From Loripinus fragilis (Eukaryota > Mollusca > Bivalvia > Lucinida > Lucinidae): a stretch of DNA of 64,000 nt. The stretch spans positions 87,415,950 through 87,479,949 of the forward strand of contig OZ026518.1 in the NCBI GenBank assembly GCA_964019695.1, read 5' to 3'. The position numbers were made by a program, and so were the translations under genes. The notes under the pieces are model-generated. The model saw only the letters and a list, made by a program, of their open reading frames with translations. It ran no database searches and was not told where the DNA came from. This document shows, one piece after another, positions 1 to 10,649 of the stretch; the stretch's first letter is position 1, and every line of letters starts with the position of its first letter.

Positions 1-1290
1 CAAAACTTTTGGATCATCCCTCGTATAGACAAAGTATCAAAGCTGTGGTAGGAGTTGATCGGCCTGTGTATGGACTATAATAGCATAAGAAATAAACCCC
101 TATATAAAAAGCCATTTAGAACTACAAAGGGAAATAACTCTAATAGAATTGGCCCCTAGCCCTTACTTTTTTGTTTTAAGTATTTGTCTTGTATATTTAA
201 AAATGTTTGCAAGGTTTGATGAAATTCCAAGATATAAGGAAACAAAATGTTACAGACTAAGGGAAGCACACACAGACGGACAACATGAAAACAGTATACC
301 CTCCACAAACAAAGTTTGCGGGGGTAATAAATATTGACAACTGACTGAGTTATTGCGAAATTAAAATATTTGACCTTTGACCCCACCTAAGGGGTCAGGC
401 GGTTGGTGTAAAAAGGGGTCAGGGGGGGTGGGGTAAAATTTTAATCACTGTAATGCTTATCTACAGGCACTGGGTAATCATGAGCTATAGCGACAAGTTG
501 TCAAATATAATAATTTTGGAGAAATGTGAAGTTTAATCCACAAAAAAAACCAATTAGTCTAAACCACAGTTGAAAAAGGGCCATAACTCAAGTCAAAAAT
601 TTGCAAATGACCTCCAAATTCGAACTTGACCTGTATTTTATGAGGCTTTACCCTTCTGTAAAATTTGAATGAAATTGTTGCATCCCTTCAAAAGTTATTA
701 ATAGGAAACCACAATTTAGCCAAAATATGTCAAAAAAGGACCATAACTCGTCAAAATTTTGCAGATAACCCCCTTTTCAAACTTGACCAGTATGTTATGA
801 TGCTTGACCCTTCTGTAGAGTTTGAATGAAACTGATGCATCACTTCATGAGTTATCGATAGGAAACCAAGTGTGCCACCGCCGACATGATCCTTATGTGT
901 TGACCATGCTTCCCAGGCGAAGCAAAAAGAGGCATAATTCTGTAAAGACTGGATTCCTCAACATTAATCGTTGCCAAAATTCTGAGCTTGGGCAACCCCT
1001 TACTTAGTGCAATAGGCTTAAATTTTAGTACAAAATTAACATTTTCTCAAATCAAATCATGTAATTATGAATGAAAATTTTCCCAAGAGACTTGAGAACC
1101 CTCAGGTTTCAAGGTAAAAATATGAAACTAAAATTTATTTGCTTACTTTTCAACCAAAACTTATGTTGTGGGTACTCAAAAGAACCTTTTCAATGAGACA
1201 TTTCTTTTGAGCAACCAAAACACATGTTAAAAATGAAGGATAAGGAGGAAAAAAATCACAAATTTATGCTCAAAATTTGTGTTTATCTAT
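1..1290. other. SMC6 intron running off the left edge, with repeat remnants
   Basis: On the minus strand this is the intron that follows the leftmost SMC6 exon. Two imperfect direct units of about 157 bases lie near 577-870; each contains a 'gccataactc' block, a 'cttgacc' block and an 'aaatttgaatgaa'-like block. About 1130-1290 is a degraded copy of the palindromic element that carries paired AAGAACC / GGTTCTTTT blocks elsewhere in the window. No exon was seen, so the C-terminal SMC6 exons must lie further left. Confidence 0.5.
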
Positions 1291-1324
1291 ATCAAGCACC
1301 CTTCAACTCTAGTGATACACTTAC

Positions 1325-1483
1325 AGACATTTCAAGACTCTCTTTCTGATGGTTAAACGTCATTTTTCCTGTGTACTGACGGTTACTCAGCAGAACAACG
1401 AAGAAGTACTTCGCTCTCATGGCTATCATACGTCGGAATTTGGTGTACTGCTGGAGTCGTTGATCAACTACTTGATCCAAGCG
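1325..1483 (-). CDS. SMC6: SMC6 exon E (C-terminal coiled coil entering the ATPase head)
   Basis: This is a 53-codon exon in phase 0, with acceptor ...ttctag at 1484 and donor GTAAGT at 1324-1319. SMC6 is the ATPase partner of SMC5 in the nuclear complex that handles stalled forks and recombination intermediates. The translation starts RLDQVVDQRLQQYTKFRR and later has NRQYTGKMTFNHQ. These match vertebrate SMC6 (remembered ...HRYKTYQQFRR and QRAYCGKMNFDH) where the returning coiled coil meets the C-terminal head lobe, about human residues 918-970. The LSGGE signature and Walker B follow in the family and are off the left edge. Joining exon D to it keeps the frame. A degraded MITE begins about 40 bases into the next intron. 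Confidence 0.9.
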
Positions 1484-1650
1484 CTAGAATATAAGAATCT
1501 TTCATGGATGTGGGGCAAGGATAAAGTTAAAAGCTTATAGGGCAATGATAGCTCACCTGAATCCAATGTGCCTAAAGACCTATAGCTACATCAGGGCTAT
1601 CATGGCCCTCTTTGTTAAAACATTAAGACATTTAGCTACAGTTTTTCTTT

Positions 1651-1841
1651 GCTTTGATTCTTTACGTCCCATCAACAATCTTTCAGTTAAACAGGAATGG
1701 GTCTTCCTGGGTTGAACAAATACTAAGCTAGGATAAATGTGTCTTGCTCAAGGATCACAACGCAGTGACGCTGGTGAGGCTCGAACCTGCGACCCCTAGG
1801 TCTCGAGTCAAGCACTCTACCACTGAGCCACTGCACTCCCC
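1651..1841 (-). mobile_element. tRNA-derived SINE, copy 1
   Basis: Read on the minus strand, the right end is a tRNA-like head with an A box like TGGCTCAGTGGTAGAGTGC and a B box like GGTTCGAGCC. A body follows and a tail ends in a 'gattctttacgtccc'-type segment at the left end. The same consensus recurs at least nine more times in the window. No clear target-site duplication was seen for this copy; a MITE abuts its head. Confidence 0.85.
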
Positions 1842-1843
1842 AA

Positions 1844-2077
1844 CATGACATGAGATTTCCAACAATGTTATATGTGCGACTAGCAAAGGCTCAGACCAGC
1901 CTGCGCATACACGCAGTCTGATCAGAGCATTTGCTAGTCGCTTGAATATTCTACGACTGTTAAGCTACTGACTGAACATAATTTGGAACTTCTAAGCTTA
2001 ACAGGAGGCTGCACATGCTTGTCTGAGATTACACTTGTCAAACTGCCACATTGTTGGAAATCACATGTCACAGCTCA
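1844..2077. mobile_element. MITE, TGAGCCGTGACATGAG family, copy 1
   Basis: The element is about 234 bp with inverted ends: 'catgagatttccaacaatg' on the left and its complement with 'tgtcacagctca' on the right. Inside is an imperfect palindrome built on 'agcaaaggctcagacc' and 'tctgatcagagc'. The family recurs near 31.7, 40.9, 45.3 and 49.8 kb, with fragments near 12.3 and 52.4 kb. It has no coding capacity. Confidence 0.75.
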
Positions 2078-3034
2078 TATTTTAACAAAGAAGGTCATTA
2101 AGGCTCTGGATCGCTCACCTAAAATCTTAGCCCTGAAGGCACTTTTATTAAGCATAGTCATGGTGGAGAATCACGTGACTTCAAAACAACAACAATGGCG
2201 GATAGAAAAATCCTATCAATTCAGGTAAGACTTTCTTTGATATTTCCATTAAAACATGTACTGGTCAGATTGGCATGGGGTTTGAAGCAGATACCCTGAA
2301 AATATGGCAGCAACATGCCCAATGTATGTGACTTTCAGACAAAGATCTAGTTAAAAAGTTATTGACGAGCACCCGAAAAATTGATGAGATTAGCACAGGC
2401 CCCCTAGCAGACTCTCATGAAATTAAAGGTTTTTTATAAAGGCTATTTTAGGCAAAATAAAGGTTAATTCATTGATGATTCTAACAAAAATAAAGAGCAA
2501 ATCAATGTCAAATTTTCGAGTAATTTTATCGGATCCTGCTCTCTAAATCCCTGCTATTCTAAGGATAGAATGATGATGGTAATTGGAACAGGTACATAAA
2601 ATCCTTGGCAACAAATATATTACCATCTAATCACAAATCAACAGAAAATTATTGTTGTTGTTTTTTAATCAACCATACTTTCTAACCTAAGGCTGGTGTT
2701 GAGCAGTGTTGGGTTGAAAATAAATCGCATTCCCTAGTCTGGAAGGGGGGTTTGGGGGTGCTCCCCCGGAAAAATTTTAAAATCAAGAAAGCAGGAGAAG
2801 CCATCTCTGGTCACTTTGAAGGGGCAATTTTTCCCTTCAGTAAATGAAGAATTTCAGTGGTAGTTGCTCCCATTTATATTGTATGCGCTCCCATTTATAT
2901 TGTATGCTCTTTTAAAATAAAGATTTAGAAAGATGTGCATATATCAGCATTAGTCTCGTTCGTGTGTAGAAATCACTCTTCAAATTTAACAACCTAAGAC
3001 ATTAACATTTGAAAATCACTCGAGTTAACCCTGT
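2078..3034. other. SMC6 intron, unassigned
   Basis: AT-rich sequence without a recognisable exon or intact element. A G-rich then C-rich pair of runs near 2744-2768 forms a short imperfect inverted repeat. 'ctcccatttatattgtatg' is directly duplicated near 2868-2908. Confidence 0.3.
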
Positions 3035-3513
3035 CAGGCTTTCAAGTGGGCCCTTCTTTTCCTATTTTTCCTACTTTTCCCTACTTTTTTGATCTGCTCC
3101 TACTTTTCCCTACTTTTTAATGAAAATGCCCTACTATCCCTACTTTTTCACTCTAAAATGTCATTTACAGAAAATCCAGAAAATTTTCCTTGCTCGCTTC
3201 GCTCGCTCGTATTTTATAAATTAATTTCTATGTTCAATCTTCATTCAAAGGACGCGCCGCTTAACGCCTAAATTTTTAATGTTTAACCTAAAAGTCTCTC
3301 TGTTTGGCTAGTATTATTGTCACAGGTATTATCCTGCTAATTTAATCTGAAATTACTCATTTCAAACAACTCGTAGTAATGAATTTTATATTTGGAAAAG
3401 AACTACTATCCCTACTTTTTTTACACATATAATCCCTACTTTTTCACTACTTTTTCCAAATTTTTATCCCAACTTTTTCCCTACTTTTCTGTTGATGGCC
3501 ACTTGAAAGCCTG
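3035..3513. mobile_element. Non-autonomous TIR element, CAGGCTTTCAAGTGG ends
   Basis: A 479 bp element whose ends are CAGGCTTTCAAGTGG and the exact complement CCACTTGAAAGCCTG. It is flanked by a perfect 6 bp duplication CCCTGT at 3029-3034 and 3514-3519. The interior is full of 'cctacttttccctac' runs in both halves. CAG/CTG termini with a 5-6 bp duplication fit the hAT5/hAT6 kind of DNA transposon; that assignment is inference. Confidence 0.8.
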
Positions 3514-4229
3514 CCCTGTTCACCCGAGCCCAACATAAATTGAGTCCAGAGTTCAATGGATGAGCCCAGCCCAGCTTTTACAGACTATCATTGCAGTTGG
3601 TGGTGCGTCCAGCCTAATATTCAGGAGTTAAAGTCTGCACATTCTTTCACTAGTTGTAAGCTACTAGTGAAAGATGAGCACTGAGTACATGTGACATGAT
3701 TTGGGTTAAGCCAGCTTTGGAAAAGTGTGATTAGGATCAACTAGTCATTTTGACATGACCTTTGCTGTTTAGCACGGATGTAAAGCAAGAAAAAAAACTC
3801 GAAAGCATTTTTATTTACCCTACCTCACTCTTTTTTTTTTATTGCTGCTTTATCTGAAGCCTCAGGAAAACTTACTATCAGACCACTATAGAGTCACCCT
3901 GGTACAAGAGTTAGGTAGACACAATGGTCTGAGGATGAATACAGCTTTCTAAAAACTAAAGCTGTCACAGACATTTTTTGTCAACATACTTATGGTCTAT
4001 TTCTTATGTTCAAACTGATCTTGCAAAAATTAAAGGTTTATTAATCAAAATAAAGGTTTTAAAGGTTTTTCAGTCAAATAAAAGGTTTTAAAGGATTCCA
4101 ACCAAAATAAAGGTTTCTAAAGGTTTTAAAGGTTCCACTAGGGAGCCTGTTAGCAGTTTTTTTTATATTTTCAGTAAGTAATCTGCTTCAAACCCATGCA
4201 AATCTGACCAGTATTGGTGGAAATATCGA
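3514..4229. other. SMC6 intron, low-complexity AAAGGTTT tract
   Basis: Mostly unassigned. About 4030-4135 is a degenerate run of 'aaaggttt' words ('taaaggttttaaagg'), a simple-sequence tract just left of the tandem array. No exon seen. Confidence 0.4.
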
Positions 4230-4885
4230 AGAAAGTCTTACCCTAATCATAGTGGGGTTTCTGGGTTTTCTCCATTTTAAATCACATAATTTTCCACCGT
4301 GATTTGCATGTCTATTGTAGGGGGTTTCCTGGATTTTCCCCATTACAAATCCGAGATTTACATGTCTAGCATAGGGGGTCTCCTGGATTTTACCCATTTT
4401 AAATCACATAATTTTCCACCGTGATTTGCATGTCTATTGTAGGGGGTTTCCTGGATTTTCCCCATTACAAATCCGAGATTTACATGTCTAGCATAGGGGG
4501 TTTCCTGGATTTTACCCATTTTAAATCACATAATTTTCCACCGTGATTTGCATGTCTATTGTAGGGGGTTTCCTGGATTTTCCCCATTACAAATCCGAGA
4601 TTTACATGTCTAGCATAGGGGGTTTCCTGGATTTTCCCCATTTTAAATCACATAATTCTCCACCATGATTTGCATGTCTATCGTAGGGGGCCTCCCGGAT
4701 TTTCCCTATTTTAAATCACATAATTCTCCACCGAGGTTTACATGTCTATCATAGGGAGTCTCCTGGATTTTCCCCATTTTAAATCACATAATTCTCCACC
4801 GTGATTTACATGTCTATCGTAGGGGGTCTCCAGGATTTTCCCCAATTTAAATCATGTGATTCCCCACCGTGATTTACATGGCTGA
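4230..4885. repeat. Tandem array, ~121 bp units passing into ~70 bp units
   Basis: The phrase 'cataattttccaccgtg' recurs at about 4287, 4408 and 4528 (period ~121). Each large unit holds two related halves, one with 'cattttaaatcac' and one with 'cattacaaatccgag'. From about 4650 the second half drops out and units of ~70 bp continue (4650, 4720, 4790, 4857). Every unit carries 'gggggtttcctggatttt' or a close variant. The array is intronic in SMC6 and noncoding. Confidence 0.85.
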
Positions 4886-5510
4886 AAAAGAGAAATTAAA
4901 AGAGAATTTACAGAGCTAAGAAAACGTGACCTCACATCCTGGCTGCTGTTTCTGTAATCGTGCATGCATTGGGAACAAAGTTTAGCTACTTCAGGCCATG
5001 CTTAAAAAATATTTGGTTTGCAAGTTCCTACTTGGAGGTTTTAGAGACGGGTAGGTAGGTAGCAATTTGTTTGTATATGTTAAATGTTCTAAAATTTTGA
5101 ACAATAGTTGCCTGCCTAAAAAGGCCTAGACAGGCAGGGCAAACCCAGATCAGAAGCAGTCTGATCAGGTTTTCCCCGTTTGCTATTCTGACAAGTGTTT
5201 TGTGAATTCCAGTCCTAATAACCAATATTTTATTTGAGAAAAGAAACAGAAAAGAGATTGAAATTTACAGTATTCATGATAGAATGAATAGGTTAATCCT
5301 TTGTTTCCTAATGGATTATTCCTTCTGATTGGTACAATAAACTTGGTAAAGTCCATTGTACATATCTAGGGGTGTCAGGTTATGGTTTAAAAAAATATAT
5401 ATACTGTATTCTTTTGTCTGAAGATCATTATTCCTTTCAAAACAGTGTAGACCCTAATTAAATGCAGCATCTGGGTCTAGGGGTTCCCTGCCCCACGTTT
5501 TTAAATATCC
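4886..5510. other. SMC6 intron with a palindromic fragment
   Basis: 'gcctgcctaaaaaggcctag' and the following 'acaggcagggc' with 'cagatcagaagcagtctgat' (about 5108-5168) are the core of a small element found more completely at 43.85-44.06 kb. 'gttaaatgttctaaaatttt' at 5078 is that element's terminal repeat. Nothing else recognised. Confidence 0.4.
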
Positions 5511-5563
5511 AATGAAAATAAAATAATTTGGTCTCAATGAGACCAAATTATTTCATTTTCATA
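5511..5563. repeat. Hairpin
   Basis: Nearly perfect inverted repeat: 'aatgaaaataaaataatttg' then 'gtctcaatgagac' at the tip, then the complementary arm ending 'tttcattttcat'. It looks like the compact core of a hairpin MITE. Confidence 0.6.
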
Positions 5564-5854
5564 TGATATTTAAGACAAATAAGAAAATCAGCAAACCTTT
5601 GTTCATATGAATCCTGGAGCCGCCCCTGAAGTACTCATTTAGGGGTTTCCCAAATACAAAGGGTTAACTTGGAAACTCATTAATATTCTATAGCCAACTA
5701 TTGTCAGAAAATGGAAATCACTGAAGTGTTAGAGATAAAATGTAAGACATAATATGACTGAGCTATCCTACCTACCAGCGAGCAATTATTAATTATTATT
5801 ATTATTATTTATTTATTTATTTTTTTACTTTCTTGTCAACCTATTGAGCAAAAT

Positions 5855-6125
5855 CAGGGGACAAAAATTCCACTAATTACGAGTTAAAATCTAGAAAGGA
5901 CGAGTTACTCTTCCAAAAGCACTCGTCCTACAGCAAAAGCACTCGTCCTGTAGGAGGAGTGCTTTGGGAAGAAGTACTCGGAGGAGTCATAGCACATATT
6001 ACTCCCTTATGTTCTTTATTGCATACGCTTTTAGAGAACAAGTGCATGTGTTTGCAGGACGAGTGCAAATTGCAAGTTACTCATCCTGCAGGACAAGTGA
6101 AATATTAAAATATTTTTGACCCCTG
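5855..6125. mobile_element. MITE, CAGGGGACAAAAAT ends
   Basis: A 271 bp element ending CAGGGGACAAAAAT on the left and ATTTTTGACCCCTG on the right, flanked by direct AAAAT at 5850-5854 and 6126-6130. Subterminal 'gacgagt' and 'actcgtcc' blocks repeat in both orientations. It inserted into an older palindrome whose arms 'cctattgagcaaaa' and 'ttttgctcaatagg' now flank it. It shares its ends with the 6.2 kb element at 21479-27654. Confidence 0.8.
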
Positions 6126-6990
6126 AAAATGCAATATGCATTTTGCTCAATAGGCAGGCATGAAAGAAAAACAAATCCCCTTCTGAACCTATTATATCAT
6201 ATTGGGTGGAGGGTAAAATAGCTGGGTAGATAGTAAACTGCAAACAAACATTTTTTTGGCCTAACCAACAAACATACAAAGATATCCAGCCTTTCTTGAC
6301 GAGGGGAGATGTCCAACTTCCCCTCATAGCCTGTCAGCTTTGTGAGCTGGCAAATAAACGTCCATTTAACCCTCATTCTAATGGATTTTGCAATTTTTCC
6401 ATAGGCTTCATTTCTTTTTTGTAATGAGGCAGCTAAACGCTGAAACAATAATGAACATGTTGTTAACTCAGTTGTACACTCATTTCTTACACTAACTCAG
6501 TTGTTCACTCATTTTTTATACTCATATTGTACACTCACTCAGTACATGTTGTACACTGTCACTACAGCACATTGGTCCCAAGACTCTAGTCGTCTAAGTG
6601 GGTGCCATGTATTTCCTCATAGCTCCCCTTTTATCCCATATTTTGGTCTATTGTCTGTTTAATCCTTATTCAGTCTCAGTGTTCAATCTGAGAATTTTTA
6701 AGGGGGTCATTTTCATTTGATTTCAGATGAAAACAAGACCAAACTCTGCTCTGGACCAGCGTCCGAGGTGCACATCTTCAATGTGTGAACAATTGTTATA
6801 CAAAGTTTGAATATAAATGAATGAAAACAGCTGGAGATTACACACAGATTACACAAAGTAAGCAATGTAAATTTCTTAGACATCAGTAAACCCCTACCTG
6901 AATTTCTGGGGGACATTTGCCAATTCCGGGGGACACATCAAATCTATCCGATTTGCACCTGGTAAATTGTCATAATTTCGATAAGTTTCT
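6126..6990. other. SMC6 intron, unassigned
   Basis: No exon or complete element recognised. Near 6460-6550 the words 'actcagttgt' and 'cactcatttt' repeat irregularly. The 6 bp GTTTCT at 6985-6990 is the target duplication of the next element. Confidence 0.3.
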
Positions 6991-7578
6991 CAGCACCCTA
7001 GATAAGCAGCGTGTTTACGCATATACTCAATTAAAATTATCAAAAAAGCAATTAAAATTAAATGTGTGCGTACTGAAAAGCAATTGCAATTATCGGTATG
7101 CAATTACATGTGATGTCATTGCGTACCATTTGGTCCATTTCGTTTCTATTTGGGTAATAAACAAAAGCCTGGGTCAGGTATTTTTTTTTTTTTTTTTTTA
7201 CTCGTCAGCCCACAATATAACTCAATTTTTATGAATAAAATATCGGTGCCCAGTCCAGTATTTCGCGGAACCGATAACACTATGATGAAAGCTAAACTTT
7301 GCAAAGTGTATACACGCTCAAATGTCAACAAGGGGATGAGATTTGCTTCAGGTACAATAAAATCTGCTAGTTTGATACTTTAGAAGGCAATCAATGGGAG
7401 TGAATAAATATGCAGGCACATTCCCGATGGCTTCATTCAACAAGAAAACGTGTACTCACAGAAAAAAAATGTGGTGTAAAAAAACCCAGAAATACGCCAT
7501 TGCTTTTGCAAGTACGCAATTGAGGATAACCAGGTTGCGTAAATACCCAATTGACCCAAAAGCTTATCTAGGGCGCTG
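6991..7578. mobile_element. Non-autonomous TIR element, CAGCACCCTAGATAAGC ends
   Basis: A 588 bp element ending CAGCACCCTAGATAAGC and GCTTATCTAGGGCGCTG, flanked by direct GTTTCT at 6985-6990 and 7579-7584. The interior is rich in 'gcgta', 'acgcaatt' and 'caattgcaattatcgg' words and holds a long T run at 7181-7199. Short ORFs inside (about 60-105 codons) match no transposase I know. A related element is at 15630-16870. The short duplication and CAG/CTG ends suggest a hAT5/hAT6-like family (inference). Confidence 0.8.
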
Positions 7579-7647
7579 GTTTCTGTTCATTCTTTAAAAA
7601 TAATTTTTTAGCTTGATGTCAATAGTTTTGGCTCTAGAAGGGATGTA

Positions 7648-8433
7648 TACCCGACAAAAAAAGAAACGCACCACTACGATTTTTCCATTAAGATCTCCTT
7701 TTAATACGAAAATGTTAATTGTCATGACATATTCATTTCTGATCAAAATTTACTAAAACTTGAATGTGACGTAGATGAGTATCTGTACTTTCCCCATGTA
7801 GGCACAAAACACATCAAGGGGAAGGATAAAAGAGTTTTGGAAGCGTTAATTCAACGCTACTGTCTACATGGAAATCCGAGTATGTTTTACATTTGCAAAG
7901 TATGAAAACGATATGTTGTCGTTATGTGAGACAACCAATGTGTTTATTGATCCTTTTTTGTTATTCCAAAATCCATTTTCAACAGTTAGGATCATTTAAA
8001 TTGATTAAATCAATGTTGAAATCTTTAAATGTTTGTTGGGTTTATCTCCAGTGTGGAATCATTATCTAAAGGGTAGTCATAAAACATGGGCTACCTAGTG
8101 TTCAATTATCGCGAATGCTGAATTTAAAGATAGAATTCGCAAAGAATAAGTATCTGGGTACAATTTGGTCTACTAAGATGAATCCAATTGCTTGAACTTA
8201 TCCAGCAAGAGAAAATTATAAAAACGCATATTTCCTGTGACTTTACAAATTGACCCCCACTTGGTTCATGACCAATTTTCCTTAACACAATTTCGACGCC
8301 TGATTGCAAAAGACGTGTGACGCAGCAGTACCTGACATACCTTAGCACTGATATAAATTAAATTGGCCTACCACTTGTCATCTTCCTGAGCATTGAACAG
8401 TTCTAAGTGGTGTGTTTCTTTTTTTGTTGGGTA
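7648..8433. mobile_element. Tc1/mariner-like non-autonomous element
   Basis: A 786 bp element with ~28 bp ends: 'tacccgacaaaaaaagaaac' then 'gcaccact' on the left, and the complement 'agtggtgtgtttctttt' then 'tttgttgggta' on the right. TA dinucleotides flank it (7646-7647, 8434-8435). The long A-rich inverted ends and TA target fit Tc1/mariner. No DDE transposase reading frame is visible. Confidence 0.8.
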
Positions 8434-8570
8434 TAGATGACAGTGAAGTAGTTTCTGCCATTGCCATAGTTTTTAATTCGCCAGCAATTTTTCTATTTCT
8501 TTATTAAAATAGCTTCTGCTGAATAAAATCTGTCCAACGATTCGCTTTTTCTGCCACTGTTGTTGTATCA

Positions 8571-8768
8571 CTTGTTTGATTGTATTCTTTACATCCCATC
8601 AACAATCTTTCAGTTAAACAGGGACGGGTTTTCCTGGGTTGAACCAGTACTAAGCTAGGATAAATGTGTCTTGCTCAAGGACCACAACGCAGTGACGCCG
8701 GTGAAGCTCGAACCTGCCACCCCTCAGTCTCAAGTCAAGCACTCTACCACTGAGCTGCTGCGCTCCCT
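8571..8768 (-). mobile_element. tRNA-derived SINE, copy 2
   Basis: Same consensus and orientation as the copy at 1651: tRNA-like head at the right end, 'tcccatcaacaatctttcag' near the left end. TGTTGTATCA occurs directly on the left (8561-8570) and a few bases beyond the right end (8774-8783), a likely target duplication. Confidence 0.85.
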
Positions 8769-8882
8769 GTTGCTGTTGTATCAGATTCGCTGAAAAATCA
8801 ATACACAATGCAACATTATCATCGGTAAATATCACATGCACAAATTGCGCTATTTACATCTCTTTACTAGCCAAAATGGTTG

Positions 8883-9127
8883 CATGGGTGAAAGTTAAAA
8901 AAAAATCCAAAATCCTGAACTTTTTAAAATCAAATCTAAAAACTTGCAGTATGCCTACAAATATCAACAATTTCAAGTTTAAATGGTCAATTGTCATTAG
9001 ATAAACTGAACATAAATCAGAAAACCTATAAGAATCTGCTTAATTCAGGATTTTGAGGCAGATTTTCTATGGAAAGTCGGCTTCAAAATCCTGAATTCAG
9101 GAATAATTCTGAAAACTTTCACCCATG
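8883..9127. mobile_element. MITE, CATGGGTGAAAGTT family, copy 1
   Basis: A ~245 bp element ending CATGGGTGAAAGTT and AACTTTCACCCATG (one base varies), with subterminal 'aaaatcctgaa' and 'ttcaggaataattctg' blocks. The right half contains a second inverted pair, 'gattttgaggc' and 'gcttcaaaatcctg'. The same family starts a few bases after splice donors in SMC6 and RAD23. Confidence 0.8.
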
Positions 9128-10123
9128 TGGTTGTAATTAGCGAAAATAAGAAAAAAAATCGCATTTTTTCGACAGTGCGCCCATCGGCCCACACTGGGTG
9201 GATGTTTAAAGGAAACTGATGGTTTAATCAGGGGAATCCTGCAATTCCGCTCTCTAGGCACAACATTGCGATTTACATATTAAAATTCTACTTCCTAAAT
9301 GCTAGACCGAGATAATGATGAAATTTATATTAGAAAAAAATTGTTATGTCTTTATTTGGTGCTCAAATAAAGGCACAACAATCTTAAACTGATTTAGGTC
9401 TCCATTAACAGAGTTGTTAAGTCCTACAGAAAATAGTACATTTAAAGAACTTTTCAAGGCCTTTGAGTTTTTTCAAGAACTTTTTTTAGCAATACAGTAA
9501 AACCTGTGTAAAACGGCCACTCAAAAATAGACAAAACAAAGGTCTTTATGACTCCTGGTAGCTTAATGAAGGTCGAAAGTATTGCAGAATGCTCCCTTTG
9601 GAGTATTCTGTAATACTTTTGACTTGCATTAAGCGAGAATTGGTCTTGAAAACCATTTTTTGGTCTTTTTTGGAGTATCCGTTTTACACAGGTTTTACTG
9701 TATTTAATTTACAAGAACTATTCAAGGAAGCCTTTTTCCAGCCTGTGTGAACCCTGGAAAAAATTCACACCATTTACTCTTTGCATGCTGGGTAATTTTC
9801 ATGCATTGCTGAAGTCTTAGGCCAAATAAAAAAATATCTGTGCTTAGACCTAAATTTACTGGTGTAACCTAGAATTTTTTCAGGTTTTCTGGAAAAAAAA
9901 TAATAATTTTATGCATTTTGAAAGGCCAAATGCCAAATGCCTTTCAAAATGCATGAAATTATACTTTTCCAGAAAAAAAAAATATGTGTACCAACCCTAC
10001 CTAAAATTTTCAGACCTGTTACCCAAAACACACTTATTTTTTTATTTGGCCTTACATGATTTTCAGGTCACACGAAATCATGAAAAAGGTCTTAGCATGC
10101 AAAGAGTTAAATGAAATAAAGGC
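9128..10123. repeat. Repeat mosaic in SMC6 intron, interrupted by a TA-flanked MITE
   Basis: About 9230-9480 and 9715-9760 are halves of an element with 'ttttcaaggcctttgag' and 'agcctgtgtgaaccctgg', also seen at 14918-15330; the MITE at 9495 splits it. From 9766 to about 10123 the sequence has a reverse-complement partner at 31150-31260 and 32395-32665, part of the inverted SMC6 copy. Within it 'ttactctttgcatgctgg' and 'agcatgcaaagagtt' are inverted ends of a further small element. Confidence 0.5.
9495..9700. mobile_element. pogo/Tigger-like MITE, copy 1
   Basis: A 206 bp element ending CAGTAAAACCTGTGTAAAAC and its complement, with TA on both sides (9493-9494, 9701-9702). The centre is a hairpin, 'gtattgcagaatgctccc' against 'gagtattctgtaatac'. 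TIRs of this form with a TA target are typical of pogo/Tigger elements. Related copies are at 12506, 46012, 47003 and 54900. Confidence 0.85.
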
Positions 10124-10549
10124 CTGAAAACGAAGATGCTTAATTGAAAATTAATTTTCTTACTTCTCAACCAAAACTTATGTTGTGGGCACTCAAAAGA
10201 ACCGTCTCGATGAGACGGTTCTCTTGAGCAGCCAAAACATATGTTTAAACAGCCGGCTTGGAAAAAAATTTAATTTTTAGCTAACAATTCTTATACACTT
10301 AACTGGACCTATGGAAAAAGGTGGATCTTAGCCAACATGACAAAATGGCCGCTTAATTGAAAATTAATTTCACATTTCTCAACCAAAACATATGTTGTGG
10401 GTACTCAAAAGAACCGTCTCAATGAGATGAATCTTTTGAGCACCCAAAACATATGTTTAAACAGCTGGTTAAGAAAATAATCTAACATTTTAGCTAACAA
10501 TTCTTATTCACTTAATTGGACCTATGGATATGGACAGATCTTAGCCTAC
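10124..10549. repeat. Tandem ~215 bp units copying the SMC6 exon D donor and a palindromic MITE
   Basis: Two units each hold the palindromic element with AAGAACCGTCTC ... GAGACGGTTCTT and end in a copy of 'cattttgtca' plus the donor region. The unit copy near 10337-10350 has the donor altered (coding strand 'gtcatgttgg' instead of 'gtcaggtagg'); the true donor adjoins exon D. The inverted partner region holds five such donor copies. Confidence 0.7.
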
Positions 10550-10649
10550 CTGACAAAATGTCCTCATTTGCCCCACTTCTTTCGTGATCCTCATATATGC
10601 TTGTTTCTTCTCCTGGTACTTAAGGGCTATTTCATCCCGATTGCCTTGA
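10550..10649 (-). CDS. SMC6: SMC6 exon D (C-terminal coiled coil)
   Basis: A 100 bp exon: one base completing the preceding codon, then 33 codons. The acceptor is ...ttgcacag at 10650 and the donor GTAGGC at 10549-10544. The translation includes QGNRDEIALKYQEKKQAY and ends MRTFCQ. It aligns without gaps to vertebrate SMC6 (remembered HGDREEIMRQYQEARETY ... LKKFIK), about human residues 884-917, in the coiled coil returning to the head. It joins exon C at ATT (Ile) and exon E in phase 0. A second copy on the plus strand at 27932-28031 differs only at synonymous positions. Confidence 0.9.

Noticed and set aside
1740..1841. tRNA gene calls at the heads of the SINE copies
   Set aside because: Good A and B boxes but the heads continue into a shared SINE body, lack a pairing acceptor stem, and recur with target duplications; they are SINE promoters, not tRNA genes.
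4230..4885. Regular direct repeats resembling a CRISPR array
   Set aside because: Units are ~121 then ~70 bp with no conserved-repeat/unique-spacer pattern, in an intron of a eukaryotic gene. The same applies to the 186 bp array at the right end.
6917..7234. 105-codon plus-strand frame (with ...LDKQRVYAYTQLKLSKKQLK...) as a gene
   Set aside because: It starts outside and ends inside the TIR element at 6991-7578, reads through its T run, and its similarity to a frame at 16666-16953 is explained by the shared element.
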